NCBI RefSeq assembly: GCF_018141105.1 | Contig: NZ_CP054839.1 | Span: 3,596,001-3,660,000, forward strand | Length of the DNA stretch: 64,000 nt | Reading direction: 5' to 3' | Source of the DNA: Saccharopolyspora erythraea | Lineage (GTDB): Bacteria > Actinomycetota > Actinomycetes > Mycobacteriales > Pseudonocardiaceae | Shown: in pieces, positions 23,026 through 31,699 of the stretch | How positions within the stretch are numbered: position 1 is the stretch's first letter | How the letters are laid out: each line of letters starts with the position of its first letter | The notes under the pieces: model-generated | Told to the model about the DNA's origin: nothing | Database searches by the model: none | Seen by the model: the letters and a program-made list of their open reading frames with translations, nothing else | Made by a program: the position numbers and the translations under genes

Positions 23026-24867
23026 CTATTGCGGCGTGGTTGCGTTCCGCTCCTCGATCCAGTGAATTTCGAACGCGTCTCGAACGACGTCGGGGCCAAT
23101 ATCGTCCACAGTGTCCGGAGGGGCTCCGTCCGCTGCCGGTGCTTCCTGGTCCGTCTCCGCCGGATCGAAGTCGTCGGTGTCGCCGTTGGTTCCGGCCACC
23201 TGGAGCTGGAAGTCGCCGTCATAGCGGTCGTCGCCCGTGACGACGGCGGCTTCGATGATCTCGGCGCCCTTCTCGGCGCGCAGGATCAGGGGATCGCTGC
23301 GCAGGTCCCTCGCCAGTGCCACGCAGAGCAGCACCATGACCACGGTGAACGGCGCCGCCACGATGATTGTCAGGTTCTGCAAACCGGTGAGCGCGTTGTC
23401 GGTGCCACCGCCGACCATCAGCATCACCGCGGCGACTCCTCCGGTGGCCACACCCCAGAAGACGACCACCGAGCTGCGCGGGTTGATCGAGCCGCGCTGC
23501 GACAGCGTGCCCATCACCACCGACGCGGCGTCGGCGCCCGAGACGAAGAAGATCGCCACGAGGACCATGACCAGGACACCGGTGACCGCACCCAGGGGGA
23601 AGTGCGCCAGCACGTCGAAGAGCTGCGCCTCGGCCGCGCCCGCGCCGGCCAGGTCGGTGCCGTGGCGCTGCACGTCGATCGCGGTCCCGCCGAAGATGGC
23701 GAACCACGCCACGCTCACCGTGGCGGGCACGAGCACCGCTCCCAGGACGAACTGGCGGATGGTGCGGCCGCGGCTGATCCGGGCGATGAACATCCCCACG
23801 AACGGCGTCCAGGAGATCCACCACGCCCAGTAGAAGATCGTCCACGACGACAACCACTGCTGCATGGCCGCTCCGCCGGTCGCACCGGTGCGCGCGGTCA
23901 TCTCGCCGGCGTCGCGGAAGTAGTTCCCGATCGCCGACGGCACGAGGTCGAGGATGAACACGGTCGGCCCCACCGCGAGCAGGAACACCGCGAGGACCGC
24001 GGCCAGGACCATGTTGATGTTGGACAGCCACTGGATGCCCTTGGCCACGCCCGAGACCGCCGAGGCGATGAACGCGACGGTCAGGACCCCGATCACGGCC
24101 ACCAGCAGTCCCACCGCGGGGGAGCCGGACAGCCAGCCGCTGGCCTGGAGCCCGCTGCCGATCTGCAGCGTGCCCAGCCCCAGCGAGGCGGCGGAGCCGA
24201 ACAGGGTCGCGAAGATCGCCAGTACGTCGATCAGCTTGCCGATGGGGCCGCTCGCGGTCCTTCGCCCGAGCAGCGGCGCGAAGACCGAGCTGATCAGCTG
24301 GCTGCGGCCGCGGCGGAAGCTGCTGTAGGCGATGGCCAGTCCCACGACCGCGTAGATCGCCCACGGGTGCAGAGTCCAGTGGAACAGCGAGGTGGCCATG
24401 GCGGTCTCGATCGCCGCGTCGCTGCCGGGAGGGGCGGTCCCGGGCGGTGGGGCGGTGAAGTGCGCGAGGGGCTCGCTCACGCCGTAGAACATCAGCCCGA
24501 TGCCCATGCCGGCGCTGAACATCATCGCCACCCAGGACACCGTCTTGAACTCGGCGGGCTCGCCGTCGGCGCCGAGCGGGATGCGCCCGTAGCGGCTGCC
24601 GGCCAGCCACAGCGCGAAGATCACCACGCCGCTGGCGACGAGGATGAACGCCCAGCCACCGTTGACGATCAACCAGTCGAGCACGGCGGACGACAGTGAG
24701 CTCAGCGAGTCGGTTCGCCACAGGCCCCATGCGACGAAGGCCAGGGCGAGGAAGGCGGCGACGCCGAAGACGGTCCGGTCGACCCGAGCCGGTTCGTCGG
24801 CTTCTGGGCGGGATTCAGGGGGATCAGGACAGTGATCCGGGGAAGTGGTGGGATTGGGCGGAGTCAT
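23026..24867 (-). CDS. BCCT family transporter (betaine/choline/carnitine)
   Basis: The 613-residue protein has about 12 membrane segments and the family signatures GMGIGLMFYGVSEP, HPWAIYAVVGLAIAYSSFRRG and WWISWTPFVGMFIARISRGR. BCCT carriers bring in quaternary amines such as glycine betaine, choline or carnitine using a sodium or proton gradient. A long acidic C-terminal tail (about 540-613) could be a regulatory osmosensing domain. It lies 2.7 kb from the demethylation genes, so betaine uptake for catabolism or osmoprotection is the natural inference. It does not share the palindromic box, so it may be regulated separately. Confidence 0.9.
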   Translation of the reverse strand: MTPPNPTTSPDHCPDPPESRPEADEPARVDRTVFGVAAFLALAFVAWGLWRTDSLSSLSSAVLDWLIVNGGWAFILVASGVVIFALWLAGSRYGRIPLGADGEPAEFKTVSWVAMMFSAGMGIGLMFYGVSEPLAHFTAPPPGTAPPGSDAAIETAMATSLFHWTLHPWAIYAVVGLAIAYSSFRRGRSQLISSVFAPLLGRRTASGPIGKLIDVLAIFATLFGSAASLGLGTLQIGSGLQASGWLSGSPAVGLLVAVIGVLTVAFIASAVSGVAKGIQWLSNINMVLAAVLAVFLLAVGPTVFILDLVPSAIGNYFRDAGEMTARTGATGGAAMQQWLSSWTIFYWAWWISWTPFVGMFIARISRGRTIRQFVLGAVLVPATVSVAWFAIFGGTAIDVQRHGTDLAGAGAAEAQLFDVLAHFPLGAVTGVLVMVLVAIFFVSGADAASVVMGTLSQRGSINPRSSVVVFWGVATGGVAAVMLMVGGGTDNALTGLQNLTIIVAAPFTVVMVLLCVALARDLRSDPLILRAEKGAEIIEAAVVTGDDRYDGDFQLQVAGTNGDTDDFDPAETDQEAPAADGAPPDTVDDIGPDVVRDAFEIHWIEERNATTPQ

Positions 24868-25130
24868 GCCGTTCGGCGTCCCGGTGGACGCCGCCTCCTC
24901 TCGTTTCGTCGAAGAGGACAGGATTCAGGTGTCCGATCGCGGACTGAAGTCGGGTGGAACTGGATCTCTCGGCACACCGCGAAGATGAGTACCGGGACAA
25001 AAGCCCTACCAATGTCGGGAAAGTGGGCGGCATATCGAGTGCGTATGAACCCTGACGCGCATCGGGCGAGCTGTCAAGAATTCATCCGGATCCACAATGG
25101 AATGTTCTTCGGAGGTAACGTGGAAAACAG
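24868..25130. other. Intergenic region upstream of the BCCT gene
   Basis: No gene is supported here. GTCCGATCGCGGAC at 24930-24943 has two 5-bp complementary arms and may be an operator of the transporter. The stretch around 24960-25110 is less GC-rich than its surroundings. Nothing else could be recognised. Confidence 0.4.
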
Positions 25131-25178
25131 GCTGCGACGGTATCCCGTCCTGCCGTGGCAGCGGGATACCGTCGCAGC
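25131..25178. terminator. Very long perfect hairpin downstream of the Rieske gene
   Basis: Perfect 17-bp arms (GCTGCGACGGTATCCCG) enclose a 14-nt loop that itself contains the pairing CTGCC/GGCAG, so the whole 48-bp segment can fold. On the minus strand it is followed by CTGTTTTCC. It is most simply the terminator of the leftward Rieske gene, which ends at 25329. Confidence 0.65.
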
Positions 25179-25328
25179 GAGATGCGATTTTCGAGGGTTT
25201 CGATGATCGGAGTCGGGGTTTTATGAATGTCTTGCGTCAGTCGCCGTGCTTTTCGTGTGCGAGTTGTCGGTGCGGGTGCCGCGCCGCGGAGAACCCGGCG
25301 GGGGAGGCGCCTGCCGCCCCGGTTGTTT

Positions 25329-25676
25329 TCATGCGACGACCTGCTGCTCCCGCTCGTGGGTCGACTGGCTGGTGTTTGCGGTGACGTGTACGTGGATCAC
25401 GCCGTCTTCGATGGTCACGGGGTGGGTGCGCACCGGCCGTTTGGCGGGCAGACAGGTCGGCATCCCGGTGCGCAGGTCGAAGAACGCCGCGTGCAGCGGG
25501 CATTCGACGAAACAGCCCTCCAGGAACCCCTCCGACAACGACGCGTCCTGGTGCGTGCAGGTGTCGTCGACCGCGTAGAACTCACCGTCGGCGTTGAACA
25601 CGGCCACGGCCACGTCCGCCCAGACCCGGGTCGACTCCCCCGGCGGCAGCTCCTCGACACGGCACACGGCGACCAT
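25329..25676 (-). CDS. Rieske [2Fe-2S] ferredoxin
   Basis: A 115-residue stand-alone Rieske protein. The cluster ligands are C40 and H42 in DDTCTHQDASL and C59 and H62 in VECPLHAAF. It resembles the ferredoxin components of three-component aromatic-ring or amine oxygenases, which feed electrons to a Rieske oxygenase. GGAGAGGG precedes the ATG at 25676; a longer frame upstream has no family similarity. No oxygenase or reductase is encoded here. Its position between a betaine-type transporter and a formaldehyde-related MBL gene invites a link to demethylation, but that is speculation. Confidence 0.88.
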   Translation of the reverse strand: MVAVCRVEELPPGESTRVWADVAVAVFNADGEFYAVDDTCTHQDASLSEGFLEGCFVECPLHAAFFDLRTGMPTCLPAKRPVRTHPVTIEDGVIHVHVTANTSQSTHEREQQVVA

Positions 25677-25972
25677 GAGCACCCTCTCCAAGCGTTGCGG
25701 ATAACAGAACAGGTGGCGTAATGAGCAACAAGGATCGCTGAACGACGTGTGGCCGTCAAGGGGTTCCTCGGGCTCTCCTGGGCGGGTTTCGCCTGCTTGC
25801 CGCAGTTGGTTCGACCACTGGGCGAGCTGCGCGCCGCTACCTGGCGGTAGCCCTGGAGTGGAGCTGCCGTGGCCCTTGACAGGGAGCCGCCGCGTCCGCA
25901 GCATGTCTCGCATTAAGGAACTTGTTGACTTATGCGCAACAGATGCGCTTGTTCTGCTCGCGAGGAGTTTTC

Positions 25973-26074
25973 GTGCGTCTTGAGGTCGGTGGTGTCCTGG
26001 CACGCGACGGAGGTGCGCCTGCCGAGGTGCCGGCTCTGTCCTGGAACGTGCTGCGCACGGTGGTCGTCCGGTGA
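25973..26074 (+). pseudogene. Collapsed remnant of mscR (N- and C-terminal ends only)
   Basis: A 33-codon frame begins with GTG behind GAGGAG. Its first part, EVGGVLARDGGAPAEVPAL, resembles the N-terminus of MscR ([19 protein letters not shown]), and its last part, VLRTVVVR, resembles the C-terminus (VLRSVVTL). Everything between, about 320 residues with both zinc sites, is missing. The stop codon overlaps the following MBL start as TGATG, exactly as in the two intact mscR-MBL pairs. The simplest reading is an internal deletion that left a short leader peptide coupling translation to the MBL gene. Confidence 0.65.
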
Positions 26075-26703
26075 TGGCCGCGCGTGTGCACAAGGTTCTG
26101 ACGTCGGGACTTCACATCCTCGACGGCGCGACGACGGCCGTGGACAACAACGTCTGGCTGGTCGGCGACGACCGTGAGGTGATCGTTGTCGATGCCGCGC
26201 ACGACCACGAACTGGTCATGGACGCGATCGGTGACCGGAGGGTCACCGCGATCGCGTGCACCCATGGGCACAACGACCACATCAACGCCTCCGTGCCGCT
26301 GGCGGACGAGGTCGGTGCCCCGGTGCTGATCCACGCGGAGGACCGCGCGCTCTGGGACCAGGTCAACCCGGACCGCGCCCCGGACTGGACGCTGTCCGAC
26401 GGGGAGGTGCTCACGGTCGCCGGGATCGACCTGGAAATCCTGCACACGCCCGGCCACACGTGGGGAAGTGTCTGCCTGCATGCGGTCGAGCAAGGCTGGT
26501 TGTTCTCCGGTGACACGCTCGGTGCCGACGACCCTGGCGCCACCGGGAGCCGCTGCTCGGACTTCCCGGCGATCACCAGGTCGATCTCCACCAGGCTGCT
26601 GGGGCTTGACCCGGACACGACGGTGTACCCAGGCCACGGCCCCGCAACAACGATCGGTGCCGAGTCGCCGCGCTTGGAGGAGTTGCTCGTCCGAAGCGCT
26701 TGA
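26074..26703 (+). CDS. MBL-fold hydrolase, copy 3 (diverged, without an intact mscR)
   Basis: This 209-residue protein is the most diverged of three MBL paralogs in the window. It keeps THGHNDH, HTPGHTWGSVCLH, FSGDTLGADDPGATG and PGHGPATTIG, so the metal site is intact. The first histidine motif reads GHNDH rather than AHDDH. It begins at the overlap with the mscR remnant. Without a partner dehydrogenase it may serve the other MscR copies or have drifted to another thioester. Confidence 0.85.
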   Translation: MAARVHKVLTSGLHILDGATTAVDNNVWLVGDDREVIVVDAAHDHELVMDAIGDRRVTAIACTHGHNDHINASVPLADEVGAPVLIHAEDRALWDQVNPDRAPDWTLSDGEVLTVAGIDLEILHTPGHTWGSVCLHAVEQGWLFSGDTLGADDPGATGSRCSDFPAITRSISTRLLGLDPDTTVYPGHGPATTIGAESPRLEELLVRSA

Positions 26704-26880
26704 GGGCGCAGTGATCGGAGAAGGGGTGGCGACGCTGGTGACGGCCTTTTCTCCCGCCAGGGCGGAGAGCATCGGCGATACCGGCGAGTGAGCCGCCGGC
26801 GCGGGCGCTTCGCCCTGGCATGGAGATCCACGTCCTGGCCGCTGTCGCCGCGGCCTCGGGTGAGCCCGGGCGAGGTCCTG

Positions 26881-26900
26881 GACCGGCGTCACCGCCGGTC
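26881..26900. terminator. Short hairpin before the GGDEF gene
   Basis: GACCGGCG and CGCCGGTC arms around TCAC, about 180 bp after the MBL stop and just ahead of the GGDEF gene. It could terminate the MBL transcript or lie in the GGDEF leader. Confidence 0.4.
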
Positions 26901-26946
26901 AGGGTGTCGCGCGTCAGGAAGGCGCTATCGTGAACTCGCGGGCCGG

Positions 26947-28473
26947 ATGACTCGTCCAACCACCCGTTCTGGCGTCGGCGACGTCACGACCGGTGAGACC
27001 AGGTCCAACATGCGCGAAGGACAGGCTTGGTGTCGAACGGCGGCCGGTGTGGCCGTCGTGGGCATCGCTGTCGTCGGCGTGGTGATATCGGGCTCGCTGG
27101 AGCCCGCGGCCAGTGAGCTCATCGGTGACCTGACCGGCGTCGTGGGTGCCGTGGCCGCGGCCGCCGCCTTCGCGTGGACGGGGTGGTGCCAGTCCGGTGC
27201 CGAGCGGCGGTGGCGATGGCTGATGGTCGTGGCGCTCGCCTGGTTCGCCGCTGCCCACGCGCTGTGGACCTGGTACCGCGGCATCGACCCGTGGGCCTTC
27301 CCGAACGCTGCGAACGCCCTCTACCTCGGTCTTCCTTTCTTCGCCTTCTTCGCTGTGCTCAGCATGGCGAGGGAGGACCGCGGCAAGGTCGAAGAACACG
27401 ACGTGGTGCCGCCGCACGCGGTCGTCGTGCTTGACGGGCTGATCATCGTGGGAAGCCTGGTGGCGTTGAGTTGGAAGCTCACCGTCAACGCGGTCCGGCA
27501 TGCCGACGGAGTGCGTGTCGACCGGCTTCTCGTGGTGACTTCCTACACCCTGGCGGACCTGATTCTGATCGTCGTCGCGATCCTGTTCGCCATCGCGTTG
27601 TACGGGATGCTGCGGCTTCCCATGATATGGCTCGTACTGGGTCTTCTCGCCATCGGTCTTTCCGATGCGGTCTACGTCTACACGATCAGCAGTTCGTTGA
27701 CGGCACCGCTTGCTGCGGATGTCGGTTACATGGTCGGGCCAATGCTGTTCTTGTTGGCCGCGCTCGCTCCGAATCGCCAGTTCCCGCGAATGGCGCCCCG
27801 CACGCCCTTGTTGTTCCTGCCGTATGTTCCGTTCGCCGCGGTGTGTGGATTCACCCTGTTCACGACGCTCACCACCGGTGATCCGCATGTCGGCGAGGTG
27901 TACGCGCTCATAGCCGTCGTGGCGCTGGTCGTCCTGCGCCAGGTCCTCACCCTGCGCCAGCTGTCGGCGGCCCGGCGGCAGCTGGCGTACCAGGCCACCC
28001 ATGATCCTCTCACCGGCGCGTCCAACCGGAACCTCCTGCTGTTCCAGCTCGACAAGGCTCTCGCGCGCGACCGGCTGCCCCGGCGTCTCGGGCTCCTGTA
28101 CGCCGACCTGGACCACTTCAAGCAGATCAACGACGTCCTGGGGCACGAGGCCGGAGACGCCGTGCTGTGCACGGTCGCGGCCCGGCTGAACGCCCGCATC
28201 AGGCCCACGGACACGCTTGCCCGCATGGGCGGCGACGAGTTCGTCATCCTCCTCGACCCCGCGCCCGACGATCCCTGTGAATTCGGCAGGCGCATCCAGT
28301 CGGCGTTCGACGAACCCGTCTTCGTCTGCGGCTCCCCCTGTGTGGTCAGCGCCAGCTTGGGCTATGTCGGACTCAACGACCACGACAGCCCGGACAGGGC
28401 CCTCGCTCGAGCGGACGAAGCCATGTACCAGGCGAAGGCCGCCGGCCGGCATGGGATCAGGATCAACCTCTAG
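26947..28473 (+). CDS. Membrane GGDEF diguanylate cyclase
   Basis: The protein (about 508 residues) has roughly nine hydrophobic segments in the first 330 residues and a C-terminal GGDEF domain. Its active-site loop is MGGDEFVILL with GGDEF at 428-432; TDPLTGASNRN-like DPLTGASNRNLL and YADLDHFKQINDVLGHEAGD precede it. It should make c-di-GMP at the membrane. No EAL domain follows and no RxxD inhibitory site is obvious ahead of GGDEF. The start is uncertain between ATG 26947 and ATG 27010, neither with a strong ribosome site. It has no clear functional link to its neighbours. Confidence 0.85.
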   Translation: MTRPTTRSGVGDVTTGETRSNMREGQAWCRTAAGVAVVGIAVVGVVISGSLEPAASELIGDLTGVVGAVAAAAAFAWTGWCQSGAERRWRWLMVVALAWFAAAHALWTWYRGIDPWAFPNAANALYLGLPFFAFFAVLSMAREDRGKVEEHDVVPPHAVVVLDGLIIVGSLVALSWKLTVNAVRHADGVRVDRLLVVTSYTLADLILIVVAILFAIALYGMLRLPMIWLVLGLLAIGLSDAVYVYTISSSLTAPLAADVGYMVGPMLFLLAALAPNRQFPRMAPRTPLLFLPYVPFAAVCGFTLFTTLTTGDPHVGEVYALIAVVALVVLRQVLTLRQLSAARRQLAYQATHDPLTGASNRNLLLFQLDKALARDRLPRRLGLLYADLDHFKQINDVLGHEAGDAVLCTVAARLNARIRPTDTLARMGGDEFVILLDPAPDDPCEFGRRIQSAFDEPVFVCGSPCVVSASLGYVGLNDHDSPDRALARADEAMYQAKAAGRHGIRINL

Positions 28474-28625
28474 GTCTCCGGTGCCGTCAGCGTGGCCGGG
28501 CGGGTGGAGCGGACCGTGGCTCGCCGAGCCACCGGCGTCGCCGGATGGTGGGCTCGGCGCCGCGGCCCCCTTCGTGCGCAGGTGTGCTCGTTGCAGCTCC
28601 GTTGGAACCGATCGAGGAGAGCTTC

Positions 28626-28958
28626 ATGCACATGCGCCGTATGAGCTTGTCCGTGGTTGTCGGTGCGGGATGTCTGGCCATGGCCGCGGGATCCGCGGTC
28701 GCCTCGACAGGTCCGCTGCAGCTGGACCTGATCAGCCAGAGAACGGCGGTGATCTGGGACCCGTCCGACGGTCGCTGCTACAGCAGCCCGTACGAGAGCG
28801 GCCGAGTCGTCGGCGCGATCAACTCGACCGACAAGAAGGTCGTGTTCTACAACTCGACCGACTGCTCGGGCAGCTCGCACGCGACGGTCCTGCCGGGCCA
28901 GGACGGCTCGGCCAGGAACCAGGACGGACGTCCGGCAGGTTCGTTCAAGGTCGGCTGA
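28626..28958 (+). CDS. Small exported protein of unknown function
   Basis: A 110-residue protein with a clear Sec signal peptide (MRRMSLSVVVGAGCLAMAAG, cleavage likely after AVA). The mature part of about 80 residues has two cysteines (GRCYSS and STDCSGSS) that could form one disulfide, and ends SFKVG. The pattern resembles small beta-rich secreted proteins of actinomycetes such as the I36 inhibitor-like group, but the match is weak. GAGGAG precedes the ATG. Function unknown. Confidence 0.75.
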   Translation: MHMRRMSLSVVVGAGCLAMAAGSAVASTGPLQLDLISQRTAVIWDPSDGRCYSSPYESGRVVGAINSTDKKVVFYNSTDCSGSSHATVLPGQDGSARNQDGRPAGSFKVG

Positions 28959-29051
28959 CCGGCCGGCGAGCGCCGGCGGCCGCATCAGGACCTGGTCTCG
29001 GAACTCCTGAGGCGGCGAACCGGCTGATGCCCGGTGGCGCGGGGTGAGCGA

Positions 29052-29441
29052 CTACTTCATGGTGGCGAGCTGGATCAGGTTGCCGCAGGTGTCGTCGAAT
29101 ACGGCGGTGACCACCGGTCCCAGGTCGGTCGCGTCCTGGGTGAACTCGACGCCGAGCCCCTTGAGCCGCTCGACCTCGGCGAACACGTCGTCGACGGCGA
29201 ACTGGGTGAACGGGATGCCGTCGGCGACCAGCGCCTGCTTGAACGGGCCGGCCGCGGGGTGGCCGTCGGGCTCCAGCAGCAGCTCGACACCGTCCGGGTC
29301 GGCGGGGGAGACCACGGTGAGCCAGCGGGCTCCGCCCGCGGGCTCGTCGGTCTTCTTGATGAACCCCAGCTTCTCGGTGTAGAAGGCGAGCGCCTTGGCC
29401 TGGTCGTCGACGAACACGCTGGTGATGTTGACGCGGATCAC
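29052..29441 (-). CDS. VOC family protein (glyoxalase/bleomycin-resistance fold)
   Basis: A 129-residue single VOC domain with MIRVNITSVFVDDQAKALAF at the N-terminus and FDDTCGNLIQL at the C-terminal metal strand. Members catalyse metal-dependent reactions on small molecules or sequester drugs. It is translationally coupled to the ArsR gene (GTGA overlap), and ArsR-VOC pairs are widespread, often with the VOC protein as the regulated target. The substrate is not evident. Confidence 0.88.
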   Translation of the reverse strand: MIRVNITSVFVDDQAKALAFYTEKLGFIKKTDEPAGGARWLTVVSPADPDGVELLLEPDGHPAAGPFKQALVADGIPFTQFAVDDVFAEVERLKGLGVEFTQDATDLGPVVTAVFDDTCGNLIQLATMK

Positions 29442-29734
29442 GGGTTCGGTTCCTCTCGGTCGATGGGCCACCGCTCGACGATCGAGCGCAGCGGGCTCGT
29501 GTCGATGTGGTGGAACTTGTAGCGGCCCTGCCGCCTTGTGCGCACCAGGCCGGCCTGTTCGAGCACCGCGAGGTGCTGCGAGATGGCCTGGCGCGAGGAG
29601 GCCAGGCCGTGCTTCATCGTCAGCCGGCCGCAGATCTCGAACAGCGTCTGGCCGTCCTTGTCGGTCAGCTCGTCCAGGATGGTGCGCCGCGTCGCGTCGC
29701 CGATGGCCTTGAACAGGTCGGGGTCCGCGTCCAC
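29438..29734 (-). CDS. ArsR family transcriptional regulator
   Basis: A winged helix-turn-helix repressor of about 98 residues: FKAIGDATRRTILDEL, then SRQAISQHLAVLEQAGLV and the wing RRQGRYKFHHID. Metal-binding CxC motifs of classic ArsR/SmtB proteins are absent, so it likely senses something else. I place the start at GTG 29734 (GTG 29740 is possible) rather than the upstream TTG at 29752, because that TTG lies inside the promoter. Transcription from the -10 would then give a leaderless mRNA. It forms an operon with the VOC gene and very likely represses itself. Confidence 0.88.
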   Translation of the reverse strand: MDADPDLFKAIGDATRRTILDELTDKDGQTLFEICGRLTMKHGLASSRQAISQHLAVLEQAGLVRTRRQGRYKFHHIDTSPLRSIVERWPIDREEPNP

Positions 29735-29741
29735 GGACACA

Positions 29742-29771
29742 GTTATAGGCAAGTCGCCACTTGCCTGTCAA
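29742..29771 (-). promoter_or_regulatory. ArsR-VOC promoter with an embedded operator
   Basis: Reading the minus strand: TTGACA (29771-29766), an 18-bp spacer and TATAAC (29747-29742). The whole spacer is the perfect palindrome GGCAAGTGGCGACTTGCC (arms 29748-29754 and 29759-29765), so a dimeric repressor would sit between -35 and -10. This is the clearest promoter-operator in the window. Confidence 0.85.
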
Positions 29772-29959
29772 GGTGAGGGCGCCGACAGCATCCCAGTGGA
29801 GCGGGCCGTTTGGCGAGGTGATCTCGGATTTCGCGCGCTCGGCCGATGATTTCCGTACCCGTGGTGGAGCCAAGTTTTGTCACCAGTCGTCTCGGTTCAG
29901 TGAGCGCTTTTCATCCTGCTCTGGATGCGTTGGGACGTAGGGGTTTCTGCGGCGATACC

Positions 29960-30032
29960 GGTTGATCTTGGGTAGGGCGGGTCCGCGCATAGGCGAAGCC
30001 CCTGGTAAAAGGGTTGTCGACCAAGATCAACC
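29960..30032. repeat. 12-bp perfect inverted repeat at the 5' edge of the chimeric ORF
   Basis: GGTTGATCTTGG at 29960-29971 and CCAAGATCAACC at 30021-30032 are perfect complements 49 bp apart. The region between 29870 and 30060 is less GC-rich than its surroundings. It may be the footprint of a mobile element or a structured leader; no transposase is encoded here. Confidence 0.5.
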
Positions 30033-31587
30033 TGAATACGCAGAGGCTTCACGTGCTGTTCTACCCTGCCCCGCTGCCGTTGTCGCGCCGGCCGAGGACA
30101 CCGTCGAGGAGGCGGCCCCCGCGGAGGCGGCGCCGGTGGCCGGTCGGGATGTGTCCGAGGTCAGTGGTGTGGTGTTGGATACGGCTCAGGCGAAGACGGG
30201 TTATCCGTTGGAGTTGTTGGAGCTGGATCTGGAGCTTGAGGCTGATCTGGGTATTGACTCGGTGAAGCAGGTTGAGGTTTTGACCGCGGTGCGGGGGCAT
30301 TTCGGGATTTCCGGTGATGTGGAGGTTGATCTTTCGGAGGTCAACACCCTGCGCAAGGTGATCGACTTCATCGTCGTGGCGGACCTGCCCGAGCCGGGCG
30401 AGACGCCGTCCGCGGTGTCGGTGACGCCGGCGCGTCCGGCTTACACACCGGTCCTCGAGCGCGAGCTGGAAACCGTCACGCACCGCTACCTGCCGGTGGC
30501 GGTCGAGCGGCCGCTGTCCGCGAGCGCGGATTTCTCCCTGTCCGGCAAGGGAGTCGTGGTCATCGCCGACCGGAACGGTCAGGTCTGCGGCGAGCTACTG
30601 CCCCGGCTCACCGACGCCGGTGCCGGGGTCCGGGTGGTCAGCCCTGCCGGCGCCGGGATCGACGGTGCGGCCGAGGTCGACCTCTCCGACCCGCAGCGGC
30701 TGGAGGACGCGCTCGCCGCCGCCCGCGACGAACTGGAGCAGGTGCAGGTGGTGATCAACCTGTATCAGCTCGCGGGCGCCTCGGAGGGCGAGTCGACCCT
30801 GGACGCCCCGGTCGAGCGCTGGACGAGCGAGGTCGACACCCGGATGGCCGTGGAGCTGCTGACAGAGGTGCAGGTCGTGTGCGACGACTACGGCGCGGCG
30901 GTGCACCTGGGCGAGCGGGACTGCTCGGTGCAACGGCGGCACCAGAAGCTCATCGAGGAGGCGCCTTCGCCGTACGTGGACTCCGCGCTGCGCGAGGCGC
31001 TCGGCGAGGCGTCGCTGCGAGGCGCCAAGGCGGTGGGCTACCGGGGCGCCGGCACCATGGAGTTCCTCGTCGACGACGCGGGCGAGTTCTGGTTCATGGA
31101 GATGAACGCGCGCATCCAGGTGGAGCACCCGGTCACCGAGCTGGTGACCGGAGTCGACCTGATCGCCGAGCAGATCCGGGTCGCGGCGGGGGAACGGCTG
31201 TCGGTCGAGCAGGCCGACGTCGAGATCCGCGGCCACGCCATCGAGTGCCGGATCAACGCCGAGGACCCGGACCGCGGGTTCGTGCCGACCCCGGGACGGC
31301 TCGACGCCTACGTCCCGCCGGACGGACCGTGGACGCGGGTCGACTCCCACTGCGTTCCGGGAGCGACGGTCTCGCCGTACTACGACTCGATGATCGCCAA
31401 GCTGATCACCTGGGCCCCGCACCGCGAGGCGGCGCTGGACCGGATGCAACGCGCACTCGGCGAGTTCCGCGTCGAGGGCAAGGGGGTGCGCACCACGATC
31501 CCGTTCCACGAGGAGGTGCTGGCCCACCCGAGCTTCCGGGCCGGCGAGGTGACCACCAGCTTCCTCAAGCAACACCTGGGCATGTGA
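29962..31587 (+). pseudogene. Chimeric ORF: PKS/PUFA-type ACP and KR fragment fused to the C-terminal half of biotin carboxylase
   Basis: One open frame joins unrelated genes. Residues about 65-125 are an acyl carrier protein with LEADLGIDSVKQVEVL (phosphopantetheine serine S100), of the type repeated in PUFA synthases. Residues about 160-298 resemble the start of a ketoreductase-like domain. From about residue 301 the sequence becomes acetyl-CoA carboxylase biotin carboxylase: VQVVCDDYGAAVHLGERDCS, QRRHQKLIEEAPSP, then EMNARIQVEHPVTE, ending as stand-alone AccC does. The ATP-grasp N-terminal half is missing and no true start with a ribosome site is seen. Codon use in the ACP part is less GC3-rich. 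It is best read as a deletion/recombination fusion of two genes. Confidence 0.75.
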
Positions 31588-31699
31588 CGCCGCCGGCGTC
31601 AACGCCTTCGTCAAGGCCGGGCATCGTCGGCCGCAACGGCGGTGCCCGGCCCGGCACAACGGCGTGCCCGCTTCTGCTCCCCCGCGTCCGGAGGTACCC

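Noticed and set aside
29735-29752. TTG start for the ArsR gene that would add six residues
   Set aside because: This stretch holds the -10 hexamer and part of the operator of its own promoter, so it cannot be in the mRNA.
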